Shown in pieces: positions 21,394-32,955 of a stretch of 64,000 nucleotides of DNA. Below the pieces are notes generated by a model. That model was not told the DNA's origin and did not search any database. It worked only from the letters and a program-made list of their open reading frames with translations. The stretch's first letter is position 1. The number at the start of each line of letters is the position of its first letter. The position numbers were made by a program, and so were the translations under genes. Source of the stretch: Papilionanthe hookeriana x Papilionanthe teres (taxonomy: Eukaryota > Streptophyta > Magnoliopsida > Asparagales > Orchidaceae); the NCBI GenBank assembly GCA_022702705.1, contig CM040429.1, positions 108,229,943-108,293,942 of the forward strand, read 5' to 3'.

Positions 21394-21448
21394 TGGCCTG
21401 TTGGAAAGCGGCCTAGGCGTAGGTCCCCTCTATCACGGGTTTGAATCC
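21394..21448 (+). repeat. tRNA-like A box and B box, possible SINE head or tRNA relic
   Basis: TGGCCTGTTGG (21394-21404) fits a polymerase III A box, and GGTTTGAATCC (21438-21448) fits a B box. Their spacing is tRNA-like, with GGTCCCC between them. The flanks cannot be folded into a full cloverleaf by eye. A tRNA-derived SINE 5' part is the likelier reading. A tRNA pseudogene is possible. Confidence 0.4.
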
Positions 21449-21494
21449 CCCCAAGTCAAATTAGCACATAAGGGAAACCAATTTAGTCAATTAA

Positions 21495-22330
21495 AATCGT
21501 ATCCTTTTCCTTAAGAAATCCGCACAAAGGTTTTGTAATCTTTAAAAGTCTTTAATGTAACGCTCATGTATCCAACATGTCCTTAAAACTTTTAATTCCC
21601 CTTACATTGGTTGTGCAAGGTAAATTAGATATCACTTCGAATTTTGCAGATCTACCTCCAAACCTTTTCCGAAATCCGATGTCCCAAAACAATTCCCTTC
21701 GCGTCATAAATTCGGTTACATTTTTCTCAATTAATGACCAAATTAGTTTCTTCACAACATTTTAGAATTTTAGATAGATATTCTAAACATGATTCAAACG
21801 AAATCCCAAACACTTCGATAAGTCATCCATAAAAACTTCAATCCCTTTTTCAATTAAATCACAAAAAAATAGCCATCATACATCTCCGAAATGTAGTTAG
21901 TGTGGGCATTACATACACCAAAAAGCATTCTTTCTAAAAAGCAAAACTAATTACAAGGACTGTACGTAGTTTTCTCTTAATCCCCGAGGAGCAATTCTAA
22001 ATTTGATGGTAACTAGTATATCCATCCAAAAACAAAAGTATTTATGCCCAACCAAATACTATCCAATATTCGATCTAGAAAAGGAGTGGAAAATGATCTT
22101 TCCTTGTGGCAAGGTTTAATTTCTATAATCAATGCATATTCGTCACCCCGTAACTTGTCTTTTTGGTATCATTTCATTTTACATTAACCTAACATTGTTA
22201 CTCCTTCTTTCTTAGAACACAATGAATAGGAATAACCCATGCACTATCCGAAATAAAGTGTATAATTCAAAGATCCAACCATTTTAAAATTTCTTTTCTT
22301 AACAACGTCTTTCATAATAAGATTTAATCT
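21495..22330 (-). pseudogene. pol: RT fragment of A5
   Basis: In several frames the minus strand gives KPLCGFLKEKD, NVRGIKSFKDM (for VRGIRSFLGH), the FGVCNAHTNY-like block near 21890-21910 and the fingers region near 22100-22320. Frame changes occur every few dozen bases. No catalytic motif is readable in one frame. Confidence 0.65.
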
Positions 22331-22339
22331 CCTTTGATC

Positions 22340-23210
22340 ACCGCTAGCTTCGCAATTATCTTCCATAAGAATTTTTTGCATACAAATCAAGGATTGAGCC
22401 CCTTTAATATCGCTAATCATTCATCCAAAGGCTTTTCGCTTCTTCAAAATTTCAAGCAAACTCCTTCTTTCTTTTTCAATTAATTTGGAGAGGAAATTAT
22501 AACAAGCAAGGTTGAGGATTCACCTAAAACATACTTCAAATGATCGTGAAGCATTTTTAACTCAAGTTCAGAGGTTTTTCAATCGATGGACCAAAAGATT
22601 TATCTTTTTTAGTCATATCCAACAATTCAAAACTTTCACGAACAAACTTTAAATCTTCCTTCAAAATCTTCGAATCAAATAACACCTCTTCGTTTATATT
22701 CAAATTCTTCTCTTCAGCTTTCTCTTCATAAGTTGACTTGAAATGACATTCACTTAAATATTCAATAACATTCATCCTATAACACTCATCTTCTTTACTC
22801 CTACAGATATTTCATCGATTTCCTTAAATATGAAATGTAATGTACCGATCATTAACCCTCATCGTTAATTCCCTCTTTTGCACATCTATCATGGCTCGCC
22901 CTCGTAGCTAGAAAAGGTCTCCCCAAAATTATGGGTATCTCTTTATGTTCCTCCATATCTAACACAATGAAATCCACAAGGAAAATAAATCGACCCACTT
23001 TACCAAAACATTCCTTATAACTCCTTTAGGATATCTCTGATCAACGATCCGCACCGCAGTTACGTAGTTGGGCTATCTCTCCTAGTCCCAATCTTTTCAA
23101 TATTGATAAAGGCATAATAAGTTAATGCTTCGTACCCAAATCACATAATGCTTTTCCATAGAATCTTTTCTCCGATCGCATACGGAATTGTGAAACTACC
23201 AGATCTTTTT
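22340..23210 (-). pseudogene. pol: Linker and protease of A5
   Basis: The open part 22557-22775 reads the acidic linker (IEYLSECHFKSTYEEKAEEKN ... DLKFVRESFELLDMTKKDKSF). Protease segments follow near 22860-23150 (FPVDFIVLDMEEHKE-like and RPFLATR-like), with many indels. The DLGAS area near 23130 is damaged. Confidence 0.65.
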
Positions 23211-24960
23211 AAGTTTTTCGAAAGTTTTTTCGAATTATCGCACCGTACCTCACTCAAGCGCAACAATTTTATTTTCTTCAAATTTCCTCTTTATATTAAG
23301 AATATCATTCATATAATTCGTATAGCTTTGTATTTATTTTAGGTTTTAAATGGAATATTGTGGTAAGCTTTAATATCTCCAAGAATTTTGAAATTGCTTA
23401 TCCAACTTTTGGCTGACGAAGTCTCTGAGGAAATGGAGGTGATGGTTTTTCTAAATCAACATTAGGTGGAGAAATAGGTCTTTCAAAACCTTGGGAGCGT
23501 CCTCTTTAAGTTTTTCAATCTCTTCTTTCTTTACTTCATTAACTCTACCTTCCAATTCTTTCCACTTCTCGCTTAAATTGCCTTCACTTGTTCTTTATTC
23601 TTTTTCGGATTCACTTTAGTATTACTTGGAAGAATTCGGAATCTATTACTTAAGTTATTTTCACTCGTCCCAATTCGATTTTCAATATTTCGATGGCCGC
23701 TTCCGAATTGTGAATCGATTTCCCATATGTGATACTACTTTCCATGTACAACTTCTTCTCCTTATTTTGTAAAGCATTGTTATAACCTGAAGGATAAGTT
23801 AATCTATTATTACTATTACCTTGGTTGTTCCAATTCCCCAATGCGTTTACTCGTGTTCCCCTCTATCATGGATTAACACCACGCCGATTATTGTTATTCC
23901 AAGCTGTACTGGGATGATTCTTCCAACTCCGGTTATAATAATTGGAATATGGGTTGTTAGGTTTCATTATAGCATTCACAAGCTTCTAGTGAAGAATAAG
24001 AATCAACCATTTTCAAGCCTAATGAATTTTCTTCAATCATGAGATTTGGCCGAGAAAATTATCCCAAATTGGTATATCTTCCTCGATACAAAGAAAGTAA
24101 CTTGATTTGCTACTTATTGTAAAAGCATCATTTTCATAAACACTGCTACCTTTTTAGGATTTAACCTTCGGGCGTCATTCAAAATTATCAAGAAATACCA
24201 TTTCTTCAATTAAAGCATAAGCATCGAAATGGTTTTTGACGTTAATGACGACCAACAAAGAAGATGATTGGTCTAAGAGGATCCAACTAAGCCATTATAA
24301 AAAAAAGTTTGAATTATTAACCAATCCTCGGTATCGCATGATGTGGACATTTCGAGGAGTTCTTTAAATCTTCCCATGCTTCATATATCGATTCCCTTCA
24401 ACCGGACAAAAGATGTTATATCATTTCTCAACTTAGCGCTCTTGGGGAGGAAAAATATTTGAAGAAGGGAACTTTTGTGACAAGCTCTTCACCCCAAGTT
24501 CTTATGTTGATCCGTGTTAACGAATGTAACTATATTTTAGTTTCTTTATCTTTAGTGAGAAAGGAAAAATTCTAATTCTAATAACATCATCCGAAACACC
24601 ATCAGTATATTTAAAAGTAACACATAACTCTAAAATTAGCAAGATGCAAATTAAAGATCTTCGCTTGTTGCTCCCCCAAACTGATTATTTGACACCATTT
24701 AGATAATAAGAGGTTTAAGCTCAAAAGAATTAGCAACATACAATGTGTTTTGAATACTAGCATGAAGTTCACTACCGTAGGTTAACTAATCTCTTTAAAG
24801 GTCTTAATTGATGGATGCTAACATTTTGATCTGGATGATTTGCTATTTTTTTAAATATTTTTATCTTTTTTTATGTATTTTTAATTCTTTTGATTTTTCT
24901 GATAGTTCATTCTAATTCAGAATCTTAAGGCACAAGTCCTTCGTAACCCGAACTACGCAT
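23211..24960 (-). pseudogene. gag: gag of A5
   Basis: The ATG at 24960 (MRSSGYEGLVP-like) leads into capsid segments near 24400-24800 matching A3, an asparagine-rich part (23650-23841) and the PPPFPQRL block near 23430. The frame changes many times. It is recognisable only by alignment to A2 and A3. Confidence 0.7.
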
Positions 24961-25060
24961 ACAATAACAAAACAAAACAAAACACAACACAATAAAAAAT
25001 AAAGAAAAGTAAAAAAATTAAAATTTTAATTTTCTTTAAAATGTACCTCTAAATTAATTT

Positions 25061-25079
25061 TCTCAAAGAATCTGCACCA
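25061..25079 (-). other. Ruined primer-binding site of A5
   Basis: The minus strand reads TGGTGCAGATTCTTTGAGA at the position of TGGCGCCGTTGCCGGGGA. It is placed by its distance to the LTR5 terminus. Confidence 0.5.
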
Positions 25080-25085
25080 AAAACT

Positions 25086-26900
25086 TGATCTCTCGATAAA
25101 TGCAATGCGCTAAAAACTTGGTACTATAAAATGCACCCGCACTAAAAACTGAATTCCGCCGGATAAATGCGCTCGATGATTTAGATAATGCAACTTATGA
25201 TTTTATAACATGATACTACACAAGTATATGTATCATTTATCAAGTAATATCGGACATTCTGATTAAGTCCTGAGATATCGAACCTAATAGGGAAAATATG
25301 AAAATTTTTAAAGAAATCGTAAAATTATCTTTTTACTTTCTTTAATTGTTTTTAAGAAAGTATGTCTTGATTTTCAAAAGTTTTGAAAGTTAATGTCTTT
25401 TAAAATTTCTTAATAAAATGTTAAGCAATGAAATTAAAATTATAATAATTAATAACACTGACGTAAAATACTATTAACTAGAATATCTTTTTCTTTCCTT
25501 TTATGAAGTAGTATCAATTCTTAAAGTATCATATATATTTAATCATAGACAGATAAGCAAATGTTCTTTACCCTTACTTGGTTCTATAAAGAACATAGGT
25601 TAATTTGAAATTTTTATTATTTTGAACATGGTTAGGCAGAAGATACTCATTTCTCACTCTAGAGTTCCTCGATTCTCACCAATTCCTGCAAGCTAACTTC
25701 TCATAACAAAACTCAAAATTTCAAACCAATGGTGTTTTAGTCATTACCTAAAATTTAATTCTTATTCCCTTTCATAAAATATCTTCTAATATTACATTCA
25801 ATTATATGGACTACACTTACTCATATAATTGCATGTGATTCTTACTAACCGTTATGAGACAATACCACATTGGATCTACATAATCTCGAGAAATTCTACA
25901 ACTTACCGGTGCCAAATTAAGAAGTAAACAAAGTTTTCGAATCAATCTTCACAACTTCTTCTAACTTTTAAACACTTATACATTCTACAACAATTGTTTG
26001 TAAATTAATTACTTCTCCATTTAAGAAAGAAAAGATAAAGTAAACTACTTAGAATGCATTGAAAAACACAAAACACATTGAGCCTGAATTAAAAACAATA
26101 AGAAAAATAACAAACTAAAGAAAGTATTAATAAAAAGATTAAAAGTAAAACTTATCTGAAAATCCCTTCCACAAGACTAAGGAAATTTCTCCCGAAACTT
26201 TCACTTTCACAACCACTTCCTCGTAGCAAAGTCTCCCAACTTCGATTACCTGTGAATGGCGACTTCGATCAATAAAAATCCAAATTAAAAGAAAGAAAAG
26301 AAGTGGGAAGAAGACTTTACTCCGTCCCTTTTCCTTTCTACTCTCTACCCTCCTACTTTAATAAAAGCTCTTAAAATGCAGGAAGAACAATGGAAGTACC
26401 ATTCAAAATGCAAGGAAGAGCCTCCCGAAAGCCTCCCTTCAAAATAGTGGAAGAGCCTCCTAAAGCCTCCTTAATCTTTCTTGAGACTCTTTTAAATAGT
26501 AAACCAAAAGGCCTTGGTGTCTCCTCAAAATGTGTCCAGATTCAATATATCTACCAAGGAACACACCTTCATTTACCTCTTACCGCCCAAAGAAATTTGC
26601 GTAGTTACCACCAAGAGTTCAGATCCCATCCCCTTTGAAATCTTGTTGAAATTCATTTCAATTTCGATTTTAACTATGGCGGTTGCTGCCGGTTCAGCCG
26701 GCGCTTAGCCGCTAGTGCCAAAATTTCGATTTTTTCATTATTTTTGCTCCAAATTTGACTCCAATTTTGATCCTTTCATCATGACCATCCATTTTCATCA
26801 TACCTGCAAGAAAGACACAAAATACCTTCCCTTAAAGTGCAATATCATTAAAAATAGTATAAAAATGTGCATAAAATAATTATATATTTTAGGTGTATCA
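25086..26900 (-). repeat. LTR5
   Basis: This 1815-bp LTR has its minus-strand start TGATACACC at 26900 and terminus ...GAGATCA at 25086. It is a clear relative of LTR1-3 with many small deletions. A remnant of the GC-rich island lies at 26679-26715 (GGCGGTTGC ... GCGCTTAGCCGC). Confidence 0.85.
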
Positions 26901-26957
26901 TAGATCGATACATTCTAAAACATGTATAACTATTAATTGTAAGTAAATGTGACAAAC

Positions 26958-27299
26958 CTACCTCGTACATAAACTTATCCTTAGTTGATTCCATGAAGAT
27001 TTTGCATAAAAATATTTCAGGACCGGGACAACTACTAGCAAGAGTAATATAACACAACACTTTCCAATGTTTTTGAATAATGATTTCATCACTTGTAGTA
27101 GAGAATTGCTAGTTCTCGATTCACAAAGCTCGCTTTCAATCAACCTCATCTTTCGAGATATTCTTGTCAATGACACATTTAGCTTCGAATCGACGAACTT
27201 TTCTACTTCGTTGAAAACTCGAAATCTTAAACGAGATTTCGGGAATCCATTTCTAGACGAGATTTGGAATCTTCCTTTTCGTTCCTCTAGCTCTCGCAT
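26958..27299 (-). other. Unrecognised 113-codon open frame
   Basis: This lies between LTR5 and the A6 fragment. The peptide begins MRELEERKGRFQIS, is rich in R, E and S, and has one hydrophobic stretch near residues 80-95 (CCVILLLLVVVPVL). I recognise no domain. On the minus strand ACGAG/GTAGGT at about 26967-26955 resembles a splice donor, so it could be a relic of a host exon. It could equally be retroelement spacer. The composition is less AT-rich than its surroundings. Protein status is unproven. Confidence 0.2.
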
Positions 27300-27539
27300 C
27301 TAGGCAGTTTTCGGACTTCAAGTGGAAGAATTGATGCCTAGAACCGCCAAAATTGGAATTTAAAGATGAGAAACTTTTTCTCAACAACACACGGCTCGAC
27401 ATCGATAACAAATGTTTCCAAGGTTAGCTCAAATTTTACAAACTTTATTTTGTCCAAATTCTTTCCAAACTTTTCGATTCGATTAAATTATTAAATGCTT
27501 TTAATGATATTTAAGGAAGATTAAGACTTCATTAAGTAA

Positions 27540-28700
27540 CAAACAATCACAAATACCTCATCAAACAAAGCAAACACTCAATAACCGCGGGTTGCTCTCA
27601 CAAAAGCGCTCGGTTTAACGTCGTTAGCTCGATGTAACTTCAAGTTATTCAGGTTGATCCAACAATAAATCCTCTTTAAAATTAGGTATATCGCTTCAAA
27701 ATATGGTTTTAAACATCACCATTAACTTTAATATTCTTCCAGATGGGTCTTTCATAATCACAACCTCCAAATTAATAGATTTTTGCGATGTTGAAAGGTC
27801 TCACCCATCTAGATTTCAATTTCTTAAGAAATAATTTCAATCTTGTATCAGGATAATAAAACTTTTTTGTCCTTGTTCAAATTCCTTTTATCAATCTTCT
27901 GATCATATCATATCTTTCTTTTCTCCTTTTATATTCTATCATTATCATATGATTCATTTTTGATTTCTTCCACTATTTAATTGCAACAATTTTTCTCACT
28001 CGTTGTCTTTCAAATCAAAATTCAATTTTATCACCCAATATAAGCTTTATATCTTAATCTGAATCCTGGTAAGTGACAAGTCTTTCCAAAGATTAACTGT
28101 ATGACATTCTATTAGAGTTTTATAAACAATTTTGTATGCCCATAAAACAGTTGTCTAATCTAGTGATCAATCTGTTCAATTTCTAGGATTTAATAAATTT
28201 CAGCAAATTCATTTTTAATTTCATGATTGGGATACCTCTCGCTAAACTATTAGCGGGGATGATAAGCCATGGTATTTCATGCATAATATTATTTTTCCCA
28301 CCAATCTTCAAATTAGATTATTCTTAAAACAGATCCTCCAATGCTGGATGATTACCTAGAATTCCGTATCTTATGAAAAATACTTACAAAACCCCAAACA
28401 CTTCTAGCATCACACCTAAGTACACAATTAACCATTTTGATACATAATCAACAATAATAAATGTATATATATATATATATATATATATCCAAATGAAGGT
28501 ATAAATGGTCCCATAAAATCTAATCCCAAGCATAAAAACATTTCAACTTCCAATGTAAAATTTGCGTATTTCATTTCTTCAGATATATTGTCTATTCTCT
28601 GAAATCGATCACAAGTTTTGATAAATCTATAAACATCTTTGAAAATTGTAGGCCAATAAAATCCCGATTCAAAATCATACGCTATAGCCTATCAATTTAA
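27540..28700 (-). pseudogene. pol: Integrase fragment of A6
   Basis: 27560-27640 aligns with the pol-end segment at 51150-51210 (GGTTTAACGTC). 28240-28265 matches the AYHPQTSG block. Around 28080-28130 lies the CHLPVELKHKAY-like block. Stops and indels occur throughout. A TA run (28464-28488) sits in the core domain. Confidence 0.6.
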
Positions 28701-29430
28701 TGTTCCTTCAAATTCTAGAATCACTAGATGATTCTTTAATGGTTCTTTCTTAGCTTTCTTCATAAGGCACACATCTCCTAATAATAAGATATTTACATCG
28801 TTTATAAATAAGGATCATCTCAAAAATAAAATTTAAAATCATGTTTAAATTTTTCTCGCCGTTGCATTATTAATTCGTGTGGTAAAATATTACTAACGAT
28901 GTAGTTCACAATATTTTAGAATACTACGGTAAATTTCCTTAAGAATATTATATAATTTCTCATCAGGAAAGTTTATATGATTCCCTTTCAAAGTCATCCA
29001 AATTAGGTTGTTCAAGTCTTAGATAAATGACCAACTATCTGACATACTCGTTTCTATTAAAAATCTCAAAATCAAATTTTGCATTAGAAAGTATCCATCA
29101 AATTCAGTCGTGGTTTAACATCCTCTTTGCATTAAATATTTAATAAAGAGAATGATCAGTATACATTTAGCTACAATGAAGTTAGATTCTGTAAATTTTT
29201 TAAAGGCATAAATAATCACTAAAAACTCTCTTTCTATAGTGGTAATTAATTTGAGCATTAGTAAGAGTCTTACTAGCTAAATATATTATTTTAAATACTT
29301 TGTTGTGCCTTTGTCCTAAAACTACTCCAATAACATAATCACTAGCATAAACACATTAATTCAAATAGCCCTGCCATAAACTATTATAAGCAACATTAAT
29401 TTTCTTTTGTTTATCGAAAGTTTTTAAGCA
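28701..29430 (-). pseudogene. pol: RNase H and zinc-binding remnant of A6
   Basis: Decayed equivalents of the RNase H region at 52480-52990 can be followed, including the TDHS and TLTNAQIN blocks near 29150-29280. Heavy indels prevent a continuous frame. Confidence 0.5.
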
Positions 29431-29985
29431 TTCATCATTAAAATCAAACTTCCATCTTTTTCAAAAGTTAGTAAGGGAGGACTTAGTGATTTTTGAAGTG
29501 CTCGATATATCGTCCGTAGAATCCTACATGTCCCAAAGTTTACCCCTCTCACATTGGCTGAGGTAATTTTTCTTATAATTTGAATTTTTAAGTGTGATCG
29601 ACTTCCATGCCATATTAAGATATTTTATACCCAAGCACAATTTCTCCCGCAACCATAAATCGACAATTTTCCTAGCTTTAAAGACTAGATTTATTCTTTC
29701 ACATACCTCTAAAACTTTTTCTAAATCAAGATAAACATGCATCAAATGAATCTCCAAGTACCGAGGAATCATCCATAAACACTTCTATTCCATCATTTAT
29801 TAATTTGCTAAATATGAACATCATACATTCAAATGCTGCGTGTGCATTACATAATCCGAAGAACATTCTTCTAAGAGCAAAATTTCTATAAGGGCTAGAA
29901 AATTTAGTCTTCTCGATCTCAGGAGCACAGTGTTTGGTGATAACTGTATATCCATCCAAAAACAATAATACTTATGGGTTGTCCA
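29431..29985 (-). pseudogene. pol: RT palm fragment of A6
   Basis: The open stretch 29726-29965 reads MFLDGYTVITKH, FALRRMFFGLCNAHAAFE and EVFMDDSSVLGDSF. The FMDD catalytic pair is intact here, unlike in A1, but the fingers are missing and later frames (29524-29772) are shifted. Confidence 0.75.
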
Positions 29986-31117
29986 AAGGCAACTAAAAAT
30001 CTACCTATTTTTAAGTAGATTTCATGCCCACTTTATGCACATTTTTTATGATATATACTTTTTAAAGGAAGGTATTGAATATTTTGCCTTCAAGTATAAA
30101 AATATGATTTTAGAAAAATGAAGCAAAAACTATGCAATTTTTGAAATAAATGAGTAAGAAGAAAATTTCGACTGGACATATCGATATGTCTTTCTGCGTT
30201 TAATATATTTGTTAGTTTCATGTTTTGAATGAATGGTACTTTTCGTAGTATATTTTTATGTTTATCTTTATGAAAAGGGAAGAGGTAGAACATCCATGAA
30301 CTAGAATAGGCAAACGGAGTTTAGAAAACGTGATCTGAATGGAGAGAAAACAGTTAGTTTGAAGAGAATGGCACCTGCTGCAGTTGGCATGAGGAAATGG
30401 GCACCTAGTTACTGTGTTTGTGCCCAGGCCTTGTAAACTCATCTGAAGGCGGTTATGGATGGTTGGGCGGATGGTTATCGGACAAGCTGGTGGTTCCAAA
30501 GATTCTGGGGCTTACGCACGAAATCCTACATGTCGCAAGTAATACCATGAATCTGCATTACTGGAACAATTTAAATCATGGAGAGGTGCGACCAAAGTGA
30601 AGGGGTGCTAAATGCTGCATGGAGTTCAGCGCCAGTAACGTAACTGCGTCTACGCGCCATAATTTCTTCTGTATCCAATGAATGTGGACACCAAGAGGTG
30701 CCTTAAGTAACGCCTCGGTCATTTTCTTGCTTATATAAATATGGACCAATTCTATAGTAAGGGGGCACTCTCTCTCTCTCTCTCTCTTCTCCCTTAGTCA
30801 TTTTAGAGTACTCTGTGTGAGTCATGAAGATGTAGATTTCTACATCTTATGGCGAGATTTGGCAGATGGATTTTGTGACATTTATGTAAGGGATGTATGA
30901 ATGGCATACGGATCGATGGTAGACTTTGGTGGAGAGATTTTCTTTCTTTCACTGAAAAAGTTAAGTATTGTGTTCTTCATTCTCTTGTAATTTTTGTAAA
31001 CACTTTCTAGTGAATTTTCTTGCTTTTAAACTGAAGTTTGCCGTGATTTATCCATGCTTCGTAAGTGATTTTCTTTACTCTTTTCTTTAATATGAAGTAA
31101 TTAATGAGTTTACTTGC
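29986..31117 (+). other. LTR-like non-coding segment with TATA box and CT run
   Basis: No supportable gene is seen. The start (CTACCTATTTTTAAGTAG, CTTTATGCACATTTTT, AAAGGAAGGTATT) loosely resembles the outer end of the Athila LTRs in plus orientation. TATATAAATATGG at 30731-30743 is followed 25 bases later by a (CT)n run (30768-30787), a common plant core-promoter layout. Two open frames (30218-30499 minus, 30418-30600 plus) overlap antiparallel and match nothing I know. Confidence 0.35.
30731..30743 (+). promoter_or_regulatory. TATA box upstream of a CT run
   Basis: TATATAAATATGG lies in AT-moderate sequence, followed by CTCTCTCT at 30768-30787. What it would transcribe is unknown. LTR promoter is my best guess. 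Confidence 0.4.
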
Positions 31118-32955
31118 CGACGCTACTATTATCTATTGATTTTTAATTTAATTTAAATAAATAATTGGTAAGTAGTATTTGATTTCAAAATAATTTTATG
31201 ATATGAAATCAAACCGACCTCACATCTCATGTATAGTTTATATAAACGGGCACCGCATCACAACCGTGGGATTATCCAAGAATAGATACATCAAGCTGTG
31301 ATGGCTCGATTAAATAAACTAAGATTTGTAACATCTCGTTTCATCTGAAACCAATTATATAAGCCGACAAATTCCCCGTTTAATATAAATGAATTGCTGT
31401 GGTTTATATTACTCCGGGTTCTTAAAATTCCCTATAAGGGCAAGCCCCTATATTTAATTACATCTTAAGTGACGGGAATCAGCCCAAGAAAACTCTCATA
31501 ATAATCGTAGTTCTCATTTTAAGAATCTCAAAATTTAAGTTTTCAAGGGATTGAATTTATAATTTTAATAGGAATGGATCAAATTAGACTATTTTTGTTT
31601 TGGGAATTCAAAGGAAGAAAGGTAAGATAAATTACTTGGATTCGAAGCGAACTTCGGCATTTCCCCGACTATCCTATCGTTTCGTCTTTAATTTAGAAAG
31701 TCCTAATGTTTATTTAATGTTTCGATCTTGCTAATTTTAATTAATTAGACTTATATTCGCATGACATGATCATACAAAATAACTTCAAAGATGTGAGGGT
31801 TTATGTCGTATCGACGACTACCTCGGAATTCTAAGACCGTGTTAGGGGCTTAATTTGCAATGCAAATGCCTAACAAAAAGATTGAGGATTTATGTTGCAC
31901 TGTGCAACAAGCTCGAAGTCCTATGGCTCAGTTATTTAATTCTAAGAAAGTTTTGTCAAGAGATCAGTTTTGCCGATGACGATGGCTTTGTGCCGCCCAC
32001 CATGCTCCGAGCTCCTCGTTGTCAGAGGTCAGAACTAAGAGAGAAGAGAGGAGCTTGTTTTAGAAATCTTAAAGTCCAAGTGTTTTTTATGTTTTAATTA
32101 AAAACAAATCTTAAAGTTGATTATAACAACATCGGTTAAGATCCCACGGTTCCATCCTTCCGCATCATTATTTTTATCGGATTCACTTAGTCCAGATGAA
32201 TTTGCTAAACTCAACTAAATGAGTTCCACACTTTCATTTAGACCGCGGAAATCCCGTTAGCAACACGTAGGTTACATCATCCGAGGTATTCCCGATCATC
32301 CAACAAGACGTTTTAATTTAGTTATAATTGTAGTTTTGTATTCTGTTTGTGATTAAATTTTGAGTTGTTTTATATTTCGAAATGCTGCGATCCCGTGAAT
32401 TTTATCTTGTAATGACTTTTAATTCTAGTTTGCTCTTTAGCGAGGACTATCCTAGAGGTGTGGGTTTTCTGCGAACAGCTTGTTTATCATGCAAGAAAAG
32501 TAAAGTGCATTTACAATAAAGTAAATTGTAAGAAAGTAATCGCGACCAAATAAAAGCGTACTGAGGCCTTCTCGTCATCCTGTGCCGCACTTAAAACACA
32601 ATTTAGAATATTTGGGCTATATAAAGCAAGTTCCTAGAAGCAAAGTGAAGGGTTATGGTTTTCTACCAAGTTCCTAATCCTTGGCGTCTAGTCATCTCCT
32701 ATGACGTCTAGGTTCTTTGCTGGGTTCAACGATTTTCTTCATCAAAGAACGATTAAGTTCAATTGTTCTTATAAACATCCTATCGTACCGAGGAAGTGCT
32801 TAAGACGAATCTTAAACATCTTTTCTCAATACTTTTGTGATTGTTTTAAGTTCAAGAGAATTTAATTATACAAACGAATTAATCATCCAAGTTCAAGTTT
32901 TGTTATCTGGCTAAAGGAACTAAATGATATTTAAATATCCTATGAGTGAAGTAAT
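31118..32955 (-). repeat. Family B inverted copy B2
   Basis: 31180-31500 is the reverse complement of the terminal part of B1 (20200-20600). The whole segment recurs in direct orientation at 39535-41400 (for example TTTGCAATGCAAATGCCTAAC, AGATCCCACGG and CCATCCTTCCGCATCATT). The minus strand ends AATAGTAGCGTCGG, resembling an LTR end plus a TGGCGACTCC primer site. No ORF is supported. Confidence 0.6.

Larger units (their letters stand above)
21495..26900 (-). mobile_element. Heavily decayed Athila element A5 with 5' LTR
   Basis: The order leftwards from LTR5 is a ruined primer site, gag, protease, linker and RT up to the thumb, broken off near 21495 where the tRNA-like segment begins. Unlike A2 and A3 it keeps the sequence after DHLKYVL, so it did not pass through the derivative deletion. 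Small indels are very frequent, more so than in the 1-15 kb array, so this looks like an older copy. Confidence 0.8.
27540..29985 (-). mobile_element. Athila pol fragment A6 (integrase, RNase H, RT)
   Basis: The minus strand carries the end of integrase at the left, RNase H in the middle and the RT palm at the right, matching 51130-52990 and 1-700 in order. It breaks off at about 29985 inside RT (FLDGY region), so gag, protease and LTR are missing. No LTR or primer site borders it. Confidence 0.75.

Noticed and set aside
21193..21514. Frames rich in Ile and Tyr on both strands
   Set aside because: They are translations of (TTA)n and (TA)n microsatellites.
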